The notes: generated by a model from the sequence alone, not told the origin. Shown: positions 33,042 through 41,633, counted from the stretch's first letter. The stretch: DNA of 59,261 nucleotides from Candidatus Caenarcanales bacterium (GCA_020050435.1 JAGVKQ010000002.1:1-59261); one strand, 5' to 3'. Numbers and translations are program-made.

Positions 33042-33926
33042 TTAAGCCTTAACAGGAATTTTAACAACCTTTTTTACAAGATCAACAACCTGACTAGGTA
33101 AATCTGCTACTTCTACATTTGCGTCTTTAAATGCTTTTAATTTACTTTCAGCTGTACCTTTATTTCCTGAAATAATAGCACCAGCATGTCCCATTCTTTT
33201 TCCTTCTGGAGCTGTTCTTCCTGCTATGTAAGCAACTACTGGTTTTTTTACATTTTTCTTTATGTATTCAGCAGCTTCTTCTTCAGCAGCTCCACCAATT
33301 TCTCCCATAAGAACAATAGCTTCCGTTTCAGGATCATCATTAAACAATTTTAAACAGTCTATAAATCCAAGACCGATAACTGGATCTCCACCTATACCGA
33401 TACATGTAGACTGACCGATTCCAGCATTTGAAAGAGCAAGTGCCACTTCATAAGTAAGTGTTCCACTTCTGCTAACCATACCTACTTTACCTTCTTTATA
33501 AATAATTCCAGGATGAATTCCAATCTGACATTTACCAGGTGAAATTACTCCAGGGCAGTTAGGTCCTACTACTTTAATTCCTCTGTTTTTTGCTTCACGA
33601 ATAATCTTTACTTCATCATGAGGTGGAACACCTTCAGTAATAATGATGACCAGTTCCATGCCAGCATCAAAGGCTTCATATGCAGCATCTAAAGTAAGAC
33701 TTCCAGGTACAAAAATACAACTAACTGTTGCACCTGTTTTTTCTTTGGCTTCAAGAACAGTGTTATAAACTTTTACTCCATGTACTTCTTGTCCACCTTT
33801 TCCTGGTGTAACACCAGCAACAACTTTAGTACCATAATCTAACATTAGCTTTGTATGAGTTTTTCCCATACCGCCTGTAATTCCTTGAACAACAACTTTT
33901 GTATCTTTATTAATTAGAACTGACAT
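33042..33926 (-). CDS. sucD: Succinyl-CoA synthetase alpha subunit SucD
   Basis: TCA-cycle enzyme making succinate and NTP from succinyl-CoA. The 294-residue chain starts [24 protein letters not shown] (CoA-binding Rossmann), with [19 protein letters not shown], and the phosphohistidine loop [14 protein letters not shown] near residue 245. The ATG at 33926 has GGAG 7 bases upstream; the in-frame codons before it belong to the intergenic palindrome. It follows sucC by 49 bp on the minus strand. Confidence 0.96.
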   Translation of the reverse strand: MSVLINKDTKVVVQGITGGMGKTHTKLMLDYGTKVVAGVTPGKGGQEVHGVKVYNTVLEAKEKTGATVSCIFVPGSLTLDAAYEAFDAGMELVIIITEGVPPHDEVKIIREAKNRGIKVVGPNCPGVISPGKCQIGIHPGIIYKEGKVGMVSRSGTLTYEVALALSNAGIGQSTCIGIGGDPVIGLGFIDCLKLFNDDPETEAIVLMGEIGGAAEEEAAEYIKKNVKKPVVAYIAGRTAPEGKRMGHAGAIISGNKGTAESKLKAFKDANVEVADLPSQVVDLVKKVVKIPVKA

Positions 33927-33945
33927 TTGTTTCTCCTTACGTGAG

Positions 33946-33967
33946 GGCGAGGTTTGCAAACCTCGCC
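33946..33967. repeat. Perfect 22-bp palindrome between sucC and sucD
   Basis: GGCGAGGTTTG followed by its exact complement. It sits in the 49-bp sucC-sucD gap and the hairpin would form in the joint mRNA. It could stabilise the upstream sucC message, as REP hairpins do, or tune the ratio of the two subunits (inference). GC content is well above the surroundings. Confidence 0.8.
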
Positions 33968-33975
33968 TGCGCTAT

Positions 33976-35082
33976 TTATTTTCCTATGGCGACTGCTTCT
34001 TTGACAGCACAGTCTAAATCATCAATAGATTTAATTCCTGTACCCTGCATAATCTCAGCTGCTTTTTGCTGATTATTTCCAAGAAGTCTGACCACAAGCT
34101 TCTTATCTTTGTTTTTAACTGCAAATGTTTTAAGTGCTTTTGCTACTTCATCACAAGCAGTAATTCCACCTAAAATATTCACCAATATTACTTTTGCACT
34201 AGGATTTTCTGCTACTAAATCTAAAGCACGAGTAACTTTAGCTTCATTTGCACCACCACCGACATCTAAAAAGTTTGCTGGCTCTCCACCAAAGTTTTTA
34301 ACTAAGTCCATAGTAGCCATGGTTAGTCCTGCACCATTACAAATAATTCCGATTTTTCCAGTAAGTTCTACAAGATTTAAACCTGAAAGTTTTGCTTTTA
34401 CTTCTCTCTCACTTATGTCTGTAAGATGGCTTGATTCCCAACCTTCAAAGTATGGCTGCCTATCGTAAGAATCTTCATTGACAGTCATCTTTCCATCCAG
34501 AGCCATAATTTTTCCATCTTTTGTATAAACAAGAGGATTAATTTCAGCCAGATCTAAATCATATTTTTCATAGACACTATAAAGTTTATTTACAATGTCG
34601 CAAAATGCATTTAACTTATCTGTTTCAATTCCAATTTCATAAGCAAGTTTTCTTGCTAAATATGGTTTATATTCTCCTTGAATAGGGACAATTTTTACTG
34701 AATCAGAAGACTCAATCTCAACTCCGCCTTCACTTGATCCGAGTAAAATATGACATTTTTTTCCTCTGTCCAAAGTGAATGCTAAGTATAATTCTTTTGC
34801 TATTTCTGTTTTTGGTTCTATTAAAACTGATTGCGTTTTTATTCCTTTGATTTCAAGTTTTAAAAGAGTTTTTGCAATTTCATATGCTTCTTCAACATTA
34901 TTTGCAAACTTAACTCCACCTGCTTTACCGCGTCCCCCAGTTTGGACCTGACATTTCATAACCACTGGATATATGACTTTTATACTAAATACTTCTTCTG
35001 CTACCTTAATGACCTTTCCTTTAGGGACTAAAATACCAGCCATCTCCATAATCTTTTTCGCTTCAAATTCAAATAGTTTCAT
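33976..35082 (-). CDS. sucC: Succinyl-CoA synthetase beta subunit SucC
   Basis: ATP-grasp subunit that binds succinate and nucleotide. The 368-residue protein is slightly short for the family (about 385-390). It opens MKLFEFEAKKIMEMAG, has the QVQTGGRGKAGGVKFA nucleotide loop, LAEINPLVYTKDGKIMALDGKM metal-site region and GAGLTMATMDLVKNFGGEPANFLDVGGGA. AAGGA lies 7 bases before the ATG. First gene of the sucCD operon, with its promoter in the 380-bp gap that also holds a divergent promoter. Confidence 0.95.
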   Translation of the reverse strand: MKLFEFEAKKIMEMAGILVPKGKVIKVAEEVFSIKVIYPVVMKCQVQTGGRGKAGGVKFANNVEEAYEIAKTLLKLEIKGIKTQSVLIEPKTEIAKELYLAFTLDRGKKCHILLGSSEGGVEIESSDSVKIVPIQGEYKPYLARKLAYEIGIETDKLNAFCDIVNKLYSVYEKYDLDLAEINPLVYTKDGKIMALDGKMTVNEDSYDRQPYFEGWESSHLTDISEREVKAKLSGLNLVELTGKIGIICNGAGLTMATMDLVKNFGGEPANFLDVGGGANEAKVTRALDLVAENPSAKVILVNILGGITACDEVAKALKTFAVKNKDKKLVVRLLGNNQQKAAEIMQGTGIKSIDDLDCAVKEAVAIGK

Positions 35083-35462
35083 TTCAAATCCTTCCTTAAA
35101 ATATGCAAGGTTATTATTTTAACGTACTGTTTTATTGGGGTTAGGCTTAAAGTGAGCCAAAACTGTCCTAAACAATTGCAAAATACTCTCAAAAATTAAC
35201 ATTTTTTCAAATTATAAAGAAATTCTTAAGAAGATATGATAGATTGGTCAGTTGTTTCTTGTCTTTTGACCTGAACTGGTTAAAGAGTTGGTTATTTCTG
35301 GGTTAAACGGAGATTAAATTATTAAAAAAAGGTTGACATTTCATTAAGGAATCGTGAATAATCGAAGTAGGTATAAAACTAATTTTATATTTCATCAATA
35401 TGTAATTAGATTTACACTTTTATCACAATAATTTAATTTAAGTCAACTTTATAAGAAAATAA
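35083..35462. other. 380-bp divergent promoter region
   Basis: No gene is visible. It separates sucC (minus) from the 584-residue unknown gene (plus). The best signal is the TTGACA/AATAAT promoter at 35333-35362. GGTTA-type words recur between 35260 and 35310 (ctggttaaag, gttggttatt, gggttaaacg) and could be a regulator site, but this is only suggestive. Confidence 0.5.
35333..35362 (+). promoter_or_regulatory. Sigma-70-type promoter for the 584-residue protein gene
   Basis: Perfect -35 TTGACA (35333-35338), 18-base spacer, and AATAAT (35357-35362; 5 of 6 to consensus). This would give a leader of about 95 nt before the ATG at 35463. It is the best promoter seen in the window. Confidence 0.65.
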
Positions 35463-37217
35463 ATGTTTAATAAATACTACTTAAACCCAGCTACACGTTT
35501 TGACGAACTAAGTCTTCCGCGTGCGAACAGGCTACCTGCATCTTTAAAAGATAGGGGAAGTGCAGCTCTAAATACATCATACGGTATGGGAGTTCCTGGA
35601 GATCTTAAAGAAGATTTTTATACTAAGCAAAGAGCCTGGGGAATAACAAATAAAGAAGTTGGTGAAAAAGCAAGCTCTAGTTTAATCACATCATTTTTTA
35701 CAGGACTTGTAACAGATTATTTAAGTATTTTAGAAGACTCACCTGCTTTAAATATCGTAAAGAAAATTTTCACAGGATTCTCTAGTAGTTTTGAAGGACT
35801 AAGAGATCATCTCATGTATGAACACCTCTATGGACAAGGGATTAGCAGCAACTTAACAAAAGCTGAGACTATTGATCAGAAAGCAGCCTTAAAATCAGAG
35901 AAGGTTCCATTTCTTGATGACGTGAGAGAAAATCTTTTACAACAAGAGCTTTTTGAAGAAAATATTGTTGGAAAAACCGGTGAGTTGGCTACAATAGCAG
36001 CAAGAGTAAAACCATTTGGAAATTTAATAACCTCATTACTACCCACTGAATACAAAAGATTCGTAGACACTATAGTAGATTTACCAGCAAAATGCTATTG
36101 GAGACTTAGGTTTTTTGGTGGCTCATTACATGCAAATTTTGTAACCACTGCAGTGAACCTTGTTAAACATGGAGTTGGCTCAATGGTTTCTAGCACTTCA
36201 CGTGAAAAATATACAACCCTCAAAAAAGAATTACATGAAAAATCTGCAGAATACTTTAAAGATAAAGGATTAAATGATGTAGCTAATACTGGAGAGTCTT
36301 CATCTTTAAGTCTTTATTTTAAAATGCTACAAAATAGATTAGGTGAACACTGGAAAGCTTTCAGAAACCCTGAAGCAGCAATTAGTGAGAAATTAGAAAA
36401 AGGTATAATTTCTAAAGAAGATAATGTTAGTGCAAAGAGACAAAAACTTGCTTCTATAACTGATCTTACTGCACCATTTTGTGCAGCATTTGGATTAATA
36501 GGAACGATAGTATTTGATCCTCTTAGTAAAATCGCTGCCATAGCAAATATAGAAACAGGAAGAAACTTATTAAATGCTGCTGCATCATCCAGAAAACTAT
36601 TCCAGCTTGCAAATTATATTCCAAGATTTATGCTTCCAGAATGGCGTGCTCGTAAAAAAGCAGATGAATATGCATATGCAGTTACGGGCGAAGGCGCTAA
36701 TGATCCTAAACTTGAAGTAGCTAGACAGCTTTATTATGCACATAAAGCTAGAGGACAAAATGCATTACTTGGGTTTGTAGTAGCAGCATTAAATATTTCA
36801 GAACCTTTTGCACATTTATTTGGTTTTGCTAATAGTGAAAGTAGGCTTGTAAAATTTATGTTTAGTGCTTTACAAAGGGTAGGGGATACTGGATTCTTAC
36901 AGTTCTTTACTAAGAGAAGACAACATTTAGGTGAAGAAAATTTTGCATTGTCATTTGCCAGAGAATTGGACTACAAACAATATGATAAAAGAGTTGCCAT
37001 GAGAGAAGATTTATCAGCTGTAGACCTTACAGGAGTTGACCATACACTTGAAGATCTAAACAAAATAGCAAAAGAAACTATGGATAAAACAGGAATTCAG
37101 ACTAACAACGTATTACATGATACTGTTATAAATCCAGTTATTAGGGCTACTAGAAACTTAAGTAGTAAAGAAACCGTAATTCCTCAAAGGGAGCTTAAGT
37201 GGGGGTTTGGTACATAA
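35463..37217 (+). CDS. Uncharacterised 584-residue protein
   Basis: No family recognised. No signal peptide. The protein is mostly amphipathic helix, with moderately hydrophobic segments (SSLITSFFTGLVTDYLSIL, LTAPFCAAFGLIGTIVFDPL, ALLGFVVAALNISEPFAHLFGFA) that look membrane-attaching and not fully spanning. Basic, aromatic stretches such as CYWRLRFFGGSLHANF and PRFMLPEWRARKKADE lie between them. It is driven by a near-consensus promoter and followed by a perfect 28-bp palindrome, then by another unknown protein gene on the same strand. Likely abundant and lineage-specific (inference). Confidence 0.7.
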   Translation: MFNKYYLNPATRFDELSLPRANRLPASLKDRGSAALNTSYGMGVPGDLKEDFYTKQRAWGITNKEVGEKASSSLITSFFTGLVTDYLSILEDSPALNIVKKIFTGFSSSFEGLRDHLMYEHLYGQGISSNLTKAETIDQKAALKSEKVPFLDDVRENLLQQELFEENIVGKTGELATIAARVKPFGNLITSLLPTEYKRFVDTIVDLPAKCYWRLRFFGGSLHANFVTTAVNLVKHGVGSMVSSTSREKYTTLKKELHEKSAEYFKDKGLNDVANTGESSSLSLYFKMLQNRLGEHWKAFRNPEAAISEKLEKGIISKEDNVSAKRQKLASITDLTAPFCAAFGLIGTIVFDPLSKIAAIANIETGRNLLNAAASSRKLFQLANYIPRFMLPEWRARKKADEYAYAVTGEGANDPKLEVARQLYYAHKARGQNALLGFVVAALNISEPFAHLFGFANSESRLVKFMFSALQRVGDTGFLQFFTKRRQHLGEENFALSFARELDYKQYDKRVAMREDLSAVDLTGVDHTLEDLNKIAKETMDKTGIQTNNVLHDTVINPVIRATRNLSSKETVIPQRELKWGFGT

Positions 37218-37230
37218 TTAATTTAAAGTC

Positions 37231-37258
37231 GCGAATATTAAATATATTTAATATTCGC
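37231..37258. repeat. Perfect 28-bp AT-rich palindrome
   Basis: GCGAATATTAAATA followed by its exact complement, 13 bases after the stop of the 584-residue gene. The core TTAAATATATTTAA also occurs near 32655 before the small basic gene, with a relaxed form near 37300. It may be a terminator stem without U-run or a dimeric regulator site. Confidence 0.75.
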
Positions 37259-37442
37259 ATCATTATCTCACATCAGGAACAAACAAAATAGTCTTTAGTT
37301 TAAATAGATTTAATATTTTATCTTAATTATTAAAACATTTAATCTTTGAGTTTATCTTTGATTTTTAAGGCTACTTACTTTGATACATTTACCTCTGTAG
37401 AACGGTTATCTACGTAGTAGAAATAGAAGTAAATACCCTTAA

Positions 37443-38162
37443 ATGAAATCAGCAGCAGTATTAGCACCATCAATAGCTCCTCAAACAAGGCCTGAGCCTG
37501 CTAGAGATGCATCTCCAGAAATGGTTACCTCTCCTATAGCTAAAAAAGAGCCTGTAGCATCAGCCGTCACAACTCCAACAGTAACAACAGCATCGGACAC
37601 TGATTCAGAAAATAAAGCAACCGTCCCTAATTTACTTAGATGGGTTGGAGATGCTGCATATAGAGCTCTTGCACGACTTGGTGAAAGCTTTTGTGAAAAT
37701 CCTTATTTAAGAGTGCTGTACAGAGGTGGGACAGAAATAGGAAGAAAAACAGGTGAGCTAGTAGGGTACAAAGCAATAGTTGGAGAAAAGATTCAATCTA
37801 GCGACTGGATGCATGCATTAGTAAGATCAGCTGAAAACACTGTAGGATCAGCCATACTTGAACCAAGTTTATATACAAATAGACTAGCAAGAATGGGTGT
37901 AGGGTTTCTAAACATGGTAGCTAGAGCTGCGACAAGGGGAATAATGTTTGCTGCAAACCTCATTCAAAAACAAGAATTAGGGCTTGAGCATTTCGTAGAT
38001 GAAGGTTTAAGTAGAACTCTATGCAGAGGGATTTTTATTGATTCAAGCCCATCAGTTCGCACAGCAATGAGCTTTGTAGAACAATTTGGAATAAATGCAT
38101 GGGTCCACAATTTACCTGCAACAAAAATGCTTCAAAAGTTTTCAAGTAAAAAAGCAGCTTAG
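37443..38162 (+). CDS. Uncharacterised 239-residue protein
   Basis: The first 60 residues are disordered, Pro/Ala/Thr-rich (PSIAPQTRPEPARDASPEM). The remainder is helical with small-residue hydrophobic patches (RMGVGFLNMVARAATRGIMFAANL) and aromatic-basic stretches, ending in KFSSKKAA. No signal peptide and no known domain. It lies 225 bp after the 584-residue gene on the same strand. The mix of amphipathic helices resembles that protein and the one at 25643, but I could not align them convincingly. Confidence 0.65.
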   Translation: MKSAAVLAPSIAPQTRPEPARDASPEMVTSPIAKKEPVASAVTTPTVTTASDTDSENKATVPNLLRWVGDAAYRALARLGESFCENPYLRVLYRGGTEIGRKTGELVGYKAIVGEKIQSSDWMHALVRSAENTVGSAILEPSLYTNRLARMGVGFLNMVARAATRGIMFAANLIQKQELGLEHFVDEGLSRTLCRGIFIDSSPSVRTAMSFVEQFGINAWVHNLPATKMLQKFSSKKAA

Positions 38163-38189
38163 ATTTGTTTCTAGTCGGGATACATTAAT

Positions 38190-38996
38190 TTAATACATAA
38201 GCCAATCTAAAAAAGCATCTATGCAGATAATTCCAACTGTACTCCACACCGTACTATAAGATGTCATTTGACCCACTTCTTTAGCACCACCACGAGCACC
38301 TAGACCAAATGCTGTATGAATAGCTATTAAATAATTTGCAAGGATAAAAGCTTTTATAAATGATTTAAAAAAATCTTTTATTCTAAGAGCTCTCCACACT
38401 GAATCTAAATAAATATTTACTTCAATACCAGCTTGAAGATTAGCCACTAACAATCCACCGATTATGGCAAAAAAAGCTCCGATAATAACAGCAAAAACAA
38501 GAGAATAAATCATTCCTAAAAGCCTACTAGCTACAAGATAGTTTATTGGACTTACCTTAAACAATCTCATTGCAGCAATTTGTTCTGTAATCTGCATATG
38601 AGCAAGCTCAGCCGTAATAGCAGTTCCAGCCTGAGCAGCAATTGCAAAGCTTACAAATACAGGAGCAATTTCAATAATTGAAGTTAGAGCAATAAGAGCT
38701 CCAATAGCATCTCTCCCTCCATATTCCTGCAAAGACTTTGCAGTCTCAAGAGAAATAACCATTCCTGCAAAAGTAGTCATTAAAATAACCATTGGCAAGG
38801 TGTTAAAACCAATAGATACAATTTGTTCAATAATTAACTTTCTAGGGACTTTAAAAGTAAAAATTGCTAAATAGCTTTTTAAAAGTAGAATAATACTAAG
38901 GCCAATTACATTTACCTGATTTTTCAAAGAAGGTATATTTGGCGGTAAGATAGTTAGGCTTGAATTAGTATTTGAATTTTTTATTTGAGGGTTCAT
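38190..38996 (-). CDS. mlaE: MlaE-family lipid ABC transporter permease
   Basis: The 268-residue inner-membrane permease of the Mla/TGD1 phospholipid or hydrophobic-compound transporter family. Hallmarks are FAGMVISLETAKSLQEYGG, IAAQAGTAITAELAHMQITEQIAAMRLF, RLLGMIYSLVFAVIIGAFFAIIGG and FGLGARGGAKEVGQMTSYS. I place the start at 38996 (MNPQIKN); codons further upstream belong to the divergent lpxC gene. MlaF and MlaD partners are not beside it. Only 4 bp separate its ATG from that of lpxC, so the two envelope genes share overlapping control regions inside each other. Confidence 0.9.
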   Translation of the reverse strand: MNPQIKNSNTNSSLTILPPNIPSLKNQVNVIGLSIILLLKSYLAIFTFKVPRKLIIEQIVSIGFNTLPMVILMTTFAGMVISLETAKSLQEYGGRDAIGALIALTSIIEIAPVFVSFAIAAQAGTAITAELAHMQITEQIAAMRLFKVSPINYLVASRLLGMIYSLVFAVIIGAFFAIIGGLLVANLQAGIEVNIYLDSVWRALRIKDFFKSFIKAFILANYLIAIHTAFGLGARGGAKEVGQMTSYSTVWSTVGIICIDAFLDWLMY

Positions 38997-39000
38997 TTTA

Positions 39001-39801
39001 ATGAGTGAGATTTTATTTAAAGAAAACAAGTTACTGGTTAATGGTAATGGATTATTCTCAAAAGAGGAAGTGAATGTTTCAATCCAAAAAGCAAAACCAG
39101 GTTCTGGGATTACTTTTGTCTTAGGGAATGAAAAGATCAATGCCAATGTAAAGAATGTTTCCAATGCTACCAGAAACACAGTTTTAAGCACTTCAGGTGG
39201 GGAAACAATCTGCCTAATAGAACATTTTCTTGCTGCCTGTTCATTATTGAATGTAGATGACATAGAAGTTCACACAAATAAAAATGAATTAGTAATGGGA
39301 GATGGAAGTGCCATACATTGGTTTGAGGCTTTTAAAAAAGCTAGTCTTATAAAAGATGAAAAGATTATTCAAACTCATAATATTAAAGAAACTATCTTAA
39401 TAAAAAAAGATAAGAAAGAAATTGTTGCTATACCTCACAATGGATTTAAAGTAAGCTATGCAATGGATCACCCTCATCCTGCTCTTGGAAAAATGTGGGC
39501 TAGCTTTGAAGCTACAGAAGACCCGATGAAAATTTTAAGAGCAAGAACTTTTGGAACAAAGCAAGAAAATGATTTTTTCGGGGTGACTGACAAACTACTT
39601 ACTCTTTTAGATGGTGAGTTTAACAAAGAGCTCCATGAACCAATAGAGCCTGCTTATCATAAGGTTCTTGATATTATTGGAGACTTAAGACTTTGTGGAA
39701 TTAATCCATTGAAAATAAATATGCATGTGATTGGTTTTAGGAGTGGACATGAGATGAATGTGGATTTATGTAGATCGTTAATTGTGAATTGTGGATTGTG
39801 A
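39001..39801 (+). CDS. lpxC: UDP-3-O-acyl-N-acetylglucosamine deacetylase LpxC
   Basis: Committed, zinc-dependent step of lipid A synthesis. The 266-residue chain has IEHFLAAC (zinc His near residue 75), MGDGSA, ARTFG, then YHKVLDIIGDLRL (zinc His and Asp) and the catalytic HVIGFRSGHEMNV. It is shorter than typical (about 300). The last nine residues (RSLIVNCGL) and the stop codon are encoded by the left arm of a palindromic repeat that follows, so the native C-terminus has been replaced or extended. Its presence argues for an LPS-bearing outer membrane. Confidence 0.93.
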   Translation: MSEILFKENKLLVNGNGLFSKEEVNVSIQKAKPGSGITFVLGNEKINANVKNVSNATRNTVLSTSGGETICLIEHFLAACSLLNVDDIEVHTNKNELVMGDGSAIHWFEAFKKASLIKDEKIIQTHNIKETILIKKDKKEIVAIPHNGFKVSYAMDHPHPALGKMWASFEATEDPMKILRARTFGTKQENDFFGVTDKLLTLLDGEFNKELHEPIEPAYHKVLDIIGDLRLCGINPLKINMHVIGFRSGHEMNVDLCRSLIVNCGL

Positions 39802-39880
39802 ATCGTGCTTAAATACGATAGACCTCTTCAAGAAGTACGATCAACGATTAACGAATCACCATTAACGATTCCCGAATCCA
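39775..39880. repeat. GTGAATCGTGGATCGTGCTT-family palindrome supplying the ends of lpxC and cinA
   Basis: Left arm iterates tcgttaattgtgaattgtgg to gaatcgtgctt; right arm is its imperfect complement agtacgatcaacgattaacg to cattaacgattc. The last codons and stop of lpxC lie in the left arm. The last codons and stop of the convergent cinA gene lie in the right arm. Related copies: 40657-40739, 55008-55103, 55463-55552. Confidence 0.88.
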
Positions 39881-41161
39881 ATTCAGTGCAAACTGCGTAG
39901 CTAACCATCTTATATCAGCACGGGAATACTTGTAAGAAAATTGTTTCTTTTCTACTTTTACTTTATTTCCATAAGCTATAGCAAAATACACCAAACCAAC
40001 AGGTTTTTCTTTACTTCCACCAGAGGGTCCGGCTACTCCTGTAATTGAAAAACCCATATCAGCAGAGGCTAAATCTTTTATCCCTTTTGCCATTAAAAAA
40101 GCTACCTGGGGACTCACAGATCCATGTTCTTTTAAGATTTCATCAGGGACATTTAACATTTTATTTTTAGCTTCATTTGCATATGTAACCAGGTTTAATT
40201 TTATATATTTAGAACTTCCAGCTACATCAGTTAAACGCTTAGACAAAAAACCACCAGTACAAGACTCAGCCAGAGCAATACTTTTTTTCTTAGCTATTAA
40301 AAGCTTCCCCACTATTTCTTCAAGGCTTTCTTCATCATCACCAAAATAATAATCTTTTGTTTTTAGAAGTATGGACTTACAAGTTTTTAAAACATCTTTT
40401 TTTGCTTTTGCTAAATTCTTTGATTTAGATGTTACACGAATCTTTACTTCTCCCAACCCTGCATACGGAGCCACAGTAGGATTTTTCAGATCAAACACAG
40501 GCTCAATCATTTCAGCAAGAGCTGATTCACCAATACCAGTAAATTTAAGTGTTCTGGAAAAAATAGAATTTCCACCTGAGATTTTTTTCAAATATGGTTT
40601 AGCAGTTTCATTCCACATAGAGTAGAGCTCACTGGGGACACCGGGAAACGTCAAGATAGTTAATTGTGGATTGTGGATCGTGGATCGTATCCCCTCTCGT
40701 ATTGAAATACGATTCACGATTAACGATTCACGACCCACGTCCCAAATGATCCCTCTAGCAGTCCCATTTTCATTTGGAATCCACTTAGCATCGATCGGTT
40801 TATATGCTTGCTTTTTATTCATTGCAGGCATTTTTTTATATCCACGACTCGAGAATTTTTTTTCAATCTCACTTAAAACTTTTTTATCCAAAGTGGGTTT
40901 TACATTAAAGTAACTAGCAATTGATTCATGAGTTAAGTCATCTGAAGTAGGACCCAACCCACCACTTGTAATAATAATGTCTGATCTTTTTAAAGCCAAC
41001 TCTAAAACCTCATGAATTCTTTTTTCATTGTCACCGACCGTAGTTTGAAAGTATGAATCAATGCCAAGCTCATGAAGCTCACTAGCAAAAAACTGAGCAT
41101 TAGTGTTTACTATCTGCCCCATTAAAAGTTCAGTTCCAATACAAATTATTTCAGCTTTCAT
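39848..41161 (-). CDS. cinA: CinA-family protein (nicotinamide-nucleotide amidase / ADP-ribose pyrophosphatase)
   Basis: Two-domain protein of NAD salvage and DNA-damage or competence-associated fame. The N-terminal MoCF-like domain shows IGTELLMGQIVNTNAQF and TSGGLGPTSDD. The C-terminal PncC amidase domain shows AESCTGGFLSKRLTDVAGSSK and TGVAGPSGGS. At 437 residues it exceeds the usual length by about 26 residues, which start with RESLIVN and are encoded by a palindromic repeat (40657-40739) between IIWDVG and the conserved FPGVPSE. The C-terminus also derives from a repeat arm. AAAGGA precedes the ATG, which overlaps the upstream small gene by 4 bp. Confidence 0.93.
   Translation of the reverse strand: MKAEIICIGTELLMGQIVNTNAQFFASELHELGIDSYFQTTVGDNEKRIHEVLELALKRSDIIITSGGLGPTSDDLTHESIASYFNVKPTLDKKVLSEIEKKFSSRGYKKMPAMNKKQAYKPIDAKWIPNENGTARGIIWDVGRESLIVNRISIREGIRSTIHNPQLTILTFPGVPSELYSMWNETAKPYLKKISGGNSIFSRTLKFTGIGESALAEMIEPVFDLKNPTVAPYAGLGEVKIRVTSKSKNLAKAKKDVLKTCKSILLKTKDYYFGDDEESLEEIVGKLLIAKKKSIALAESCTGGFLSKRLTDVAGSSKYIKLNLVTYANEAKNKMLNVPDEILKEHGSVSPQVAFLMAKGIKDLASADMGFSITGVAGPSGGSKEKPVGLVYFAIAYGNKVKVEKKQFSYKYSRADIRWLATQFALNWIRESLMVIR
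40657..40739. repeat. GTGAATCGTGGATCGT-family palindrome inserted in frame within cinA
   Basis: An imperfect inverted repeat of about 83 bp. The left arm is ttaattgtggattgtggatc and the right arm ends cacgattaacgattcacgac, around a centre containing cgtattgaaatacg. In the cinA frame it codes about 26 residues without a stop, beginning RESLIVN. Homologous to the intergenic element at 39775-39880. Confidence 0.9.
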
Positions 41162-41388
41162 AATTTCCTTTCAAGCAATTCATGATCTACAAATTCTATC
41201 TCTATAATCTTAGTCCTGGGTTCATGAGGAACAAACATTACATGCAATTGGCAACAAAGCCATATAAAACTTATAAGTATTATATGAAAAAGAATAGATA
41301 AAGAAGAAGCTTCCAACCATGGATGTCCAAAAAACATGTTATTCCATCTATTTATAAACTTTTTTAAAAGAGTTGAGTTAAAAGACAT
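41158..41388 (-). CDS. Small membrane protein resembling a TonB N-terminus
   Basis: A 76-residue protein with a basic N-terminus, one membrane helix (SSLSILFHIILISFIWLCC) and an EPRTKIIEIEFVDHELL tail. Helix with a central His followed by a periplasmic I/V-E-x-E-F/L-V stretch is how TonB-type energy transducers begin, but the Pro-rich linker and C-terminal domain are missing. It may be a truncated TonB-like gene or an independent small protein. Its stop region overlaps the cinA start by 4 bp, indicating translational coupling, and carries the cinA ribosome site. Confidence 0.5.
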   Translation of the reverse strand: MSFNSTLLKKFINRWNNMFFGHPWLEASSLSILFHIILISFIWLCCQLHVMFVPHEPRTKIIEIEFVDHELLERKL

Positions 41389-41451
41389 ACTATAATTTAT
41401 ACTATACTCGTTAGGCTTATTTAAAATAAATTTAGGGATAATAAAAAAATT

Positions 41452-41562
41452 ATGGACGTAGCAATTGCAGTAGCATTTTCACTTTTAATGGTTGGTGGGG
41501 TTTATCTAACTGTTTTTCTAATAGGCACACTTTCTCACCACGAAGAAGAAGAGGAGGGTTAA
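41452..41562 (+). CDS. 36-residue single-helix membrane peptide
   Basis: The ATG at 41452 opens MDVAIAVAFSLLMVGGVYLT, a clean membrane helix of about 24 residues, then LSHHEEEEEG and TAA. AGGGA lies about 14 bases upstream, rather far. The helix-plus-acidic-tail layout is like small respiratory or photosynthetic subunits, but I recognise none. It lies between two minus-strand genes. Coding is plausible from amino-acid composition only. Confidence 0.4.
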   Translation: MDVAIAVAFSLLMVGGVYLTVFLIGTLSHHEEEEEG

Positions 41563-41633
41563 TAGTTGGATAGTTTATAGTAAAAGGAATTCCTTAATAC
41601 CATACACCATCAACCATATAACCATTAACTGTT
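41563..41633. repeat. GTTGGATAGTTTATAG-family imperfect palindrome
   Basis: Centre AAGGAATTCCTT with left arm agttggatagtttatagt and right arm the imperfect complement of gttaatggttatatggttgatg. It starts at the stop codon of the small membrane peptide and ends next to the cyclase stop codon. A half copy (ggttggataatttatggcta) occurs at 44684, directly over the start of the DUF2993 gene. Confidence 0.6.
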
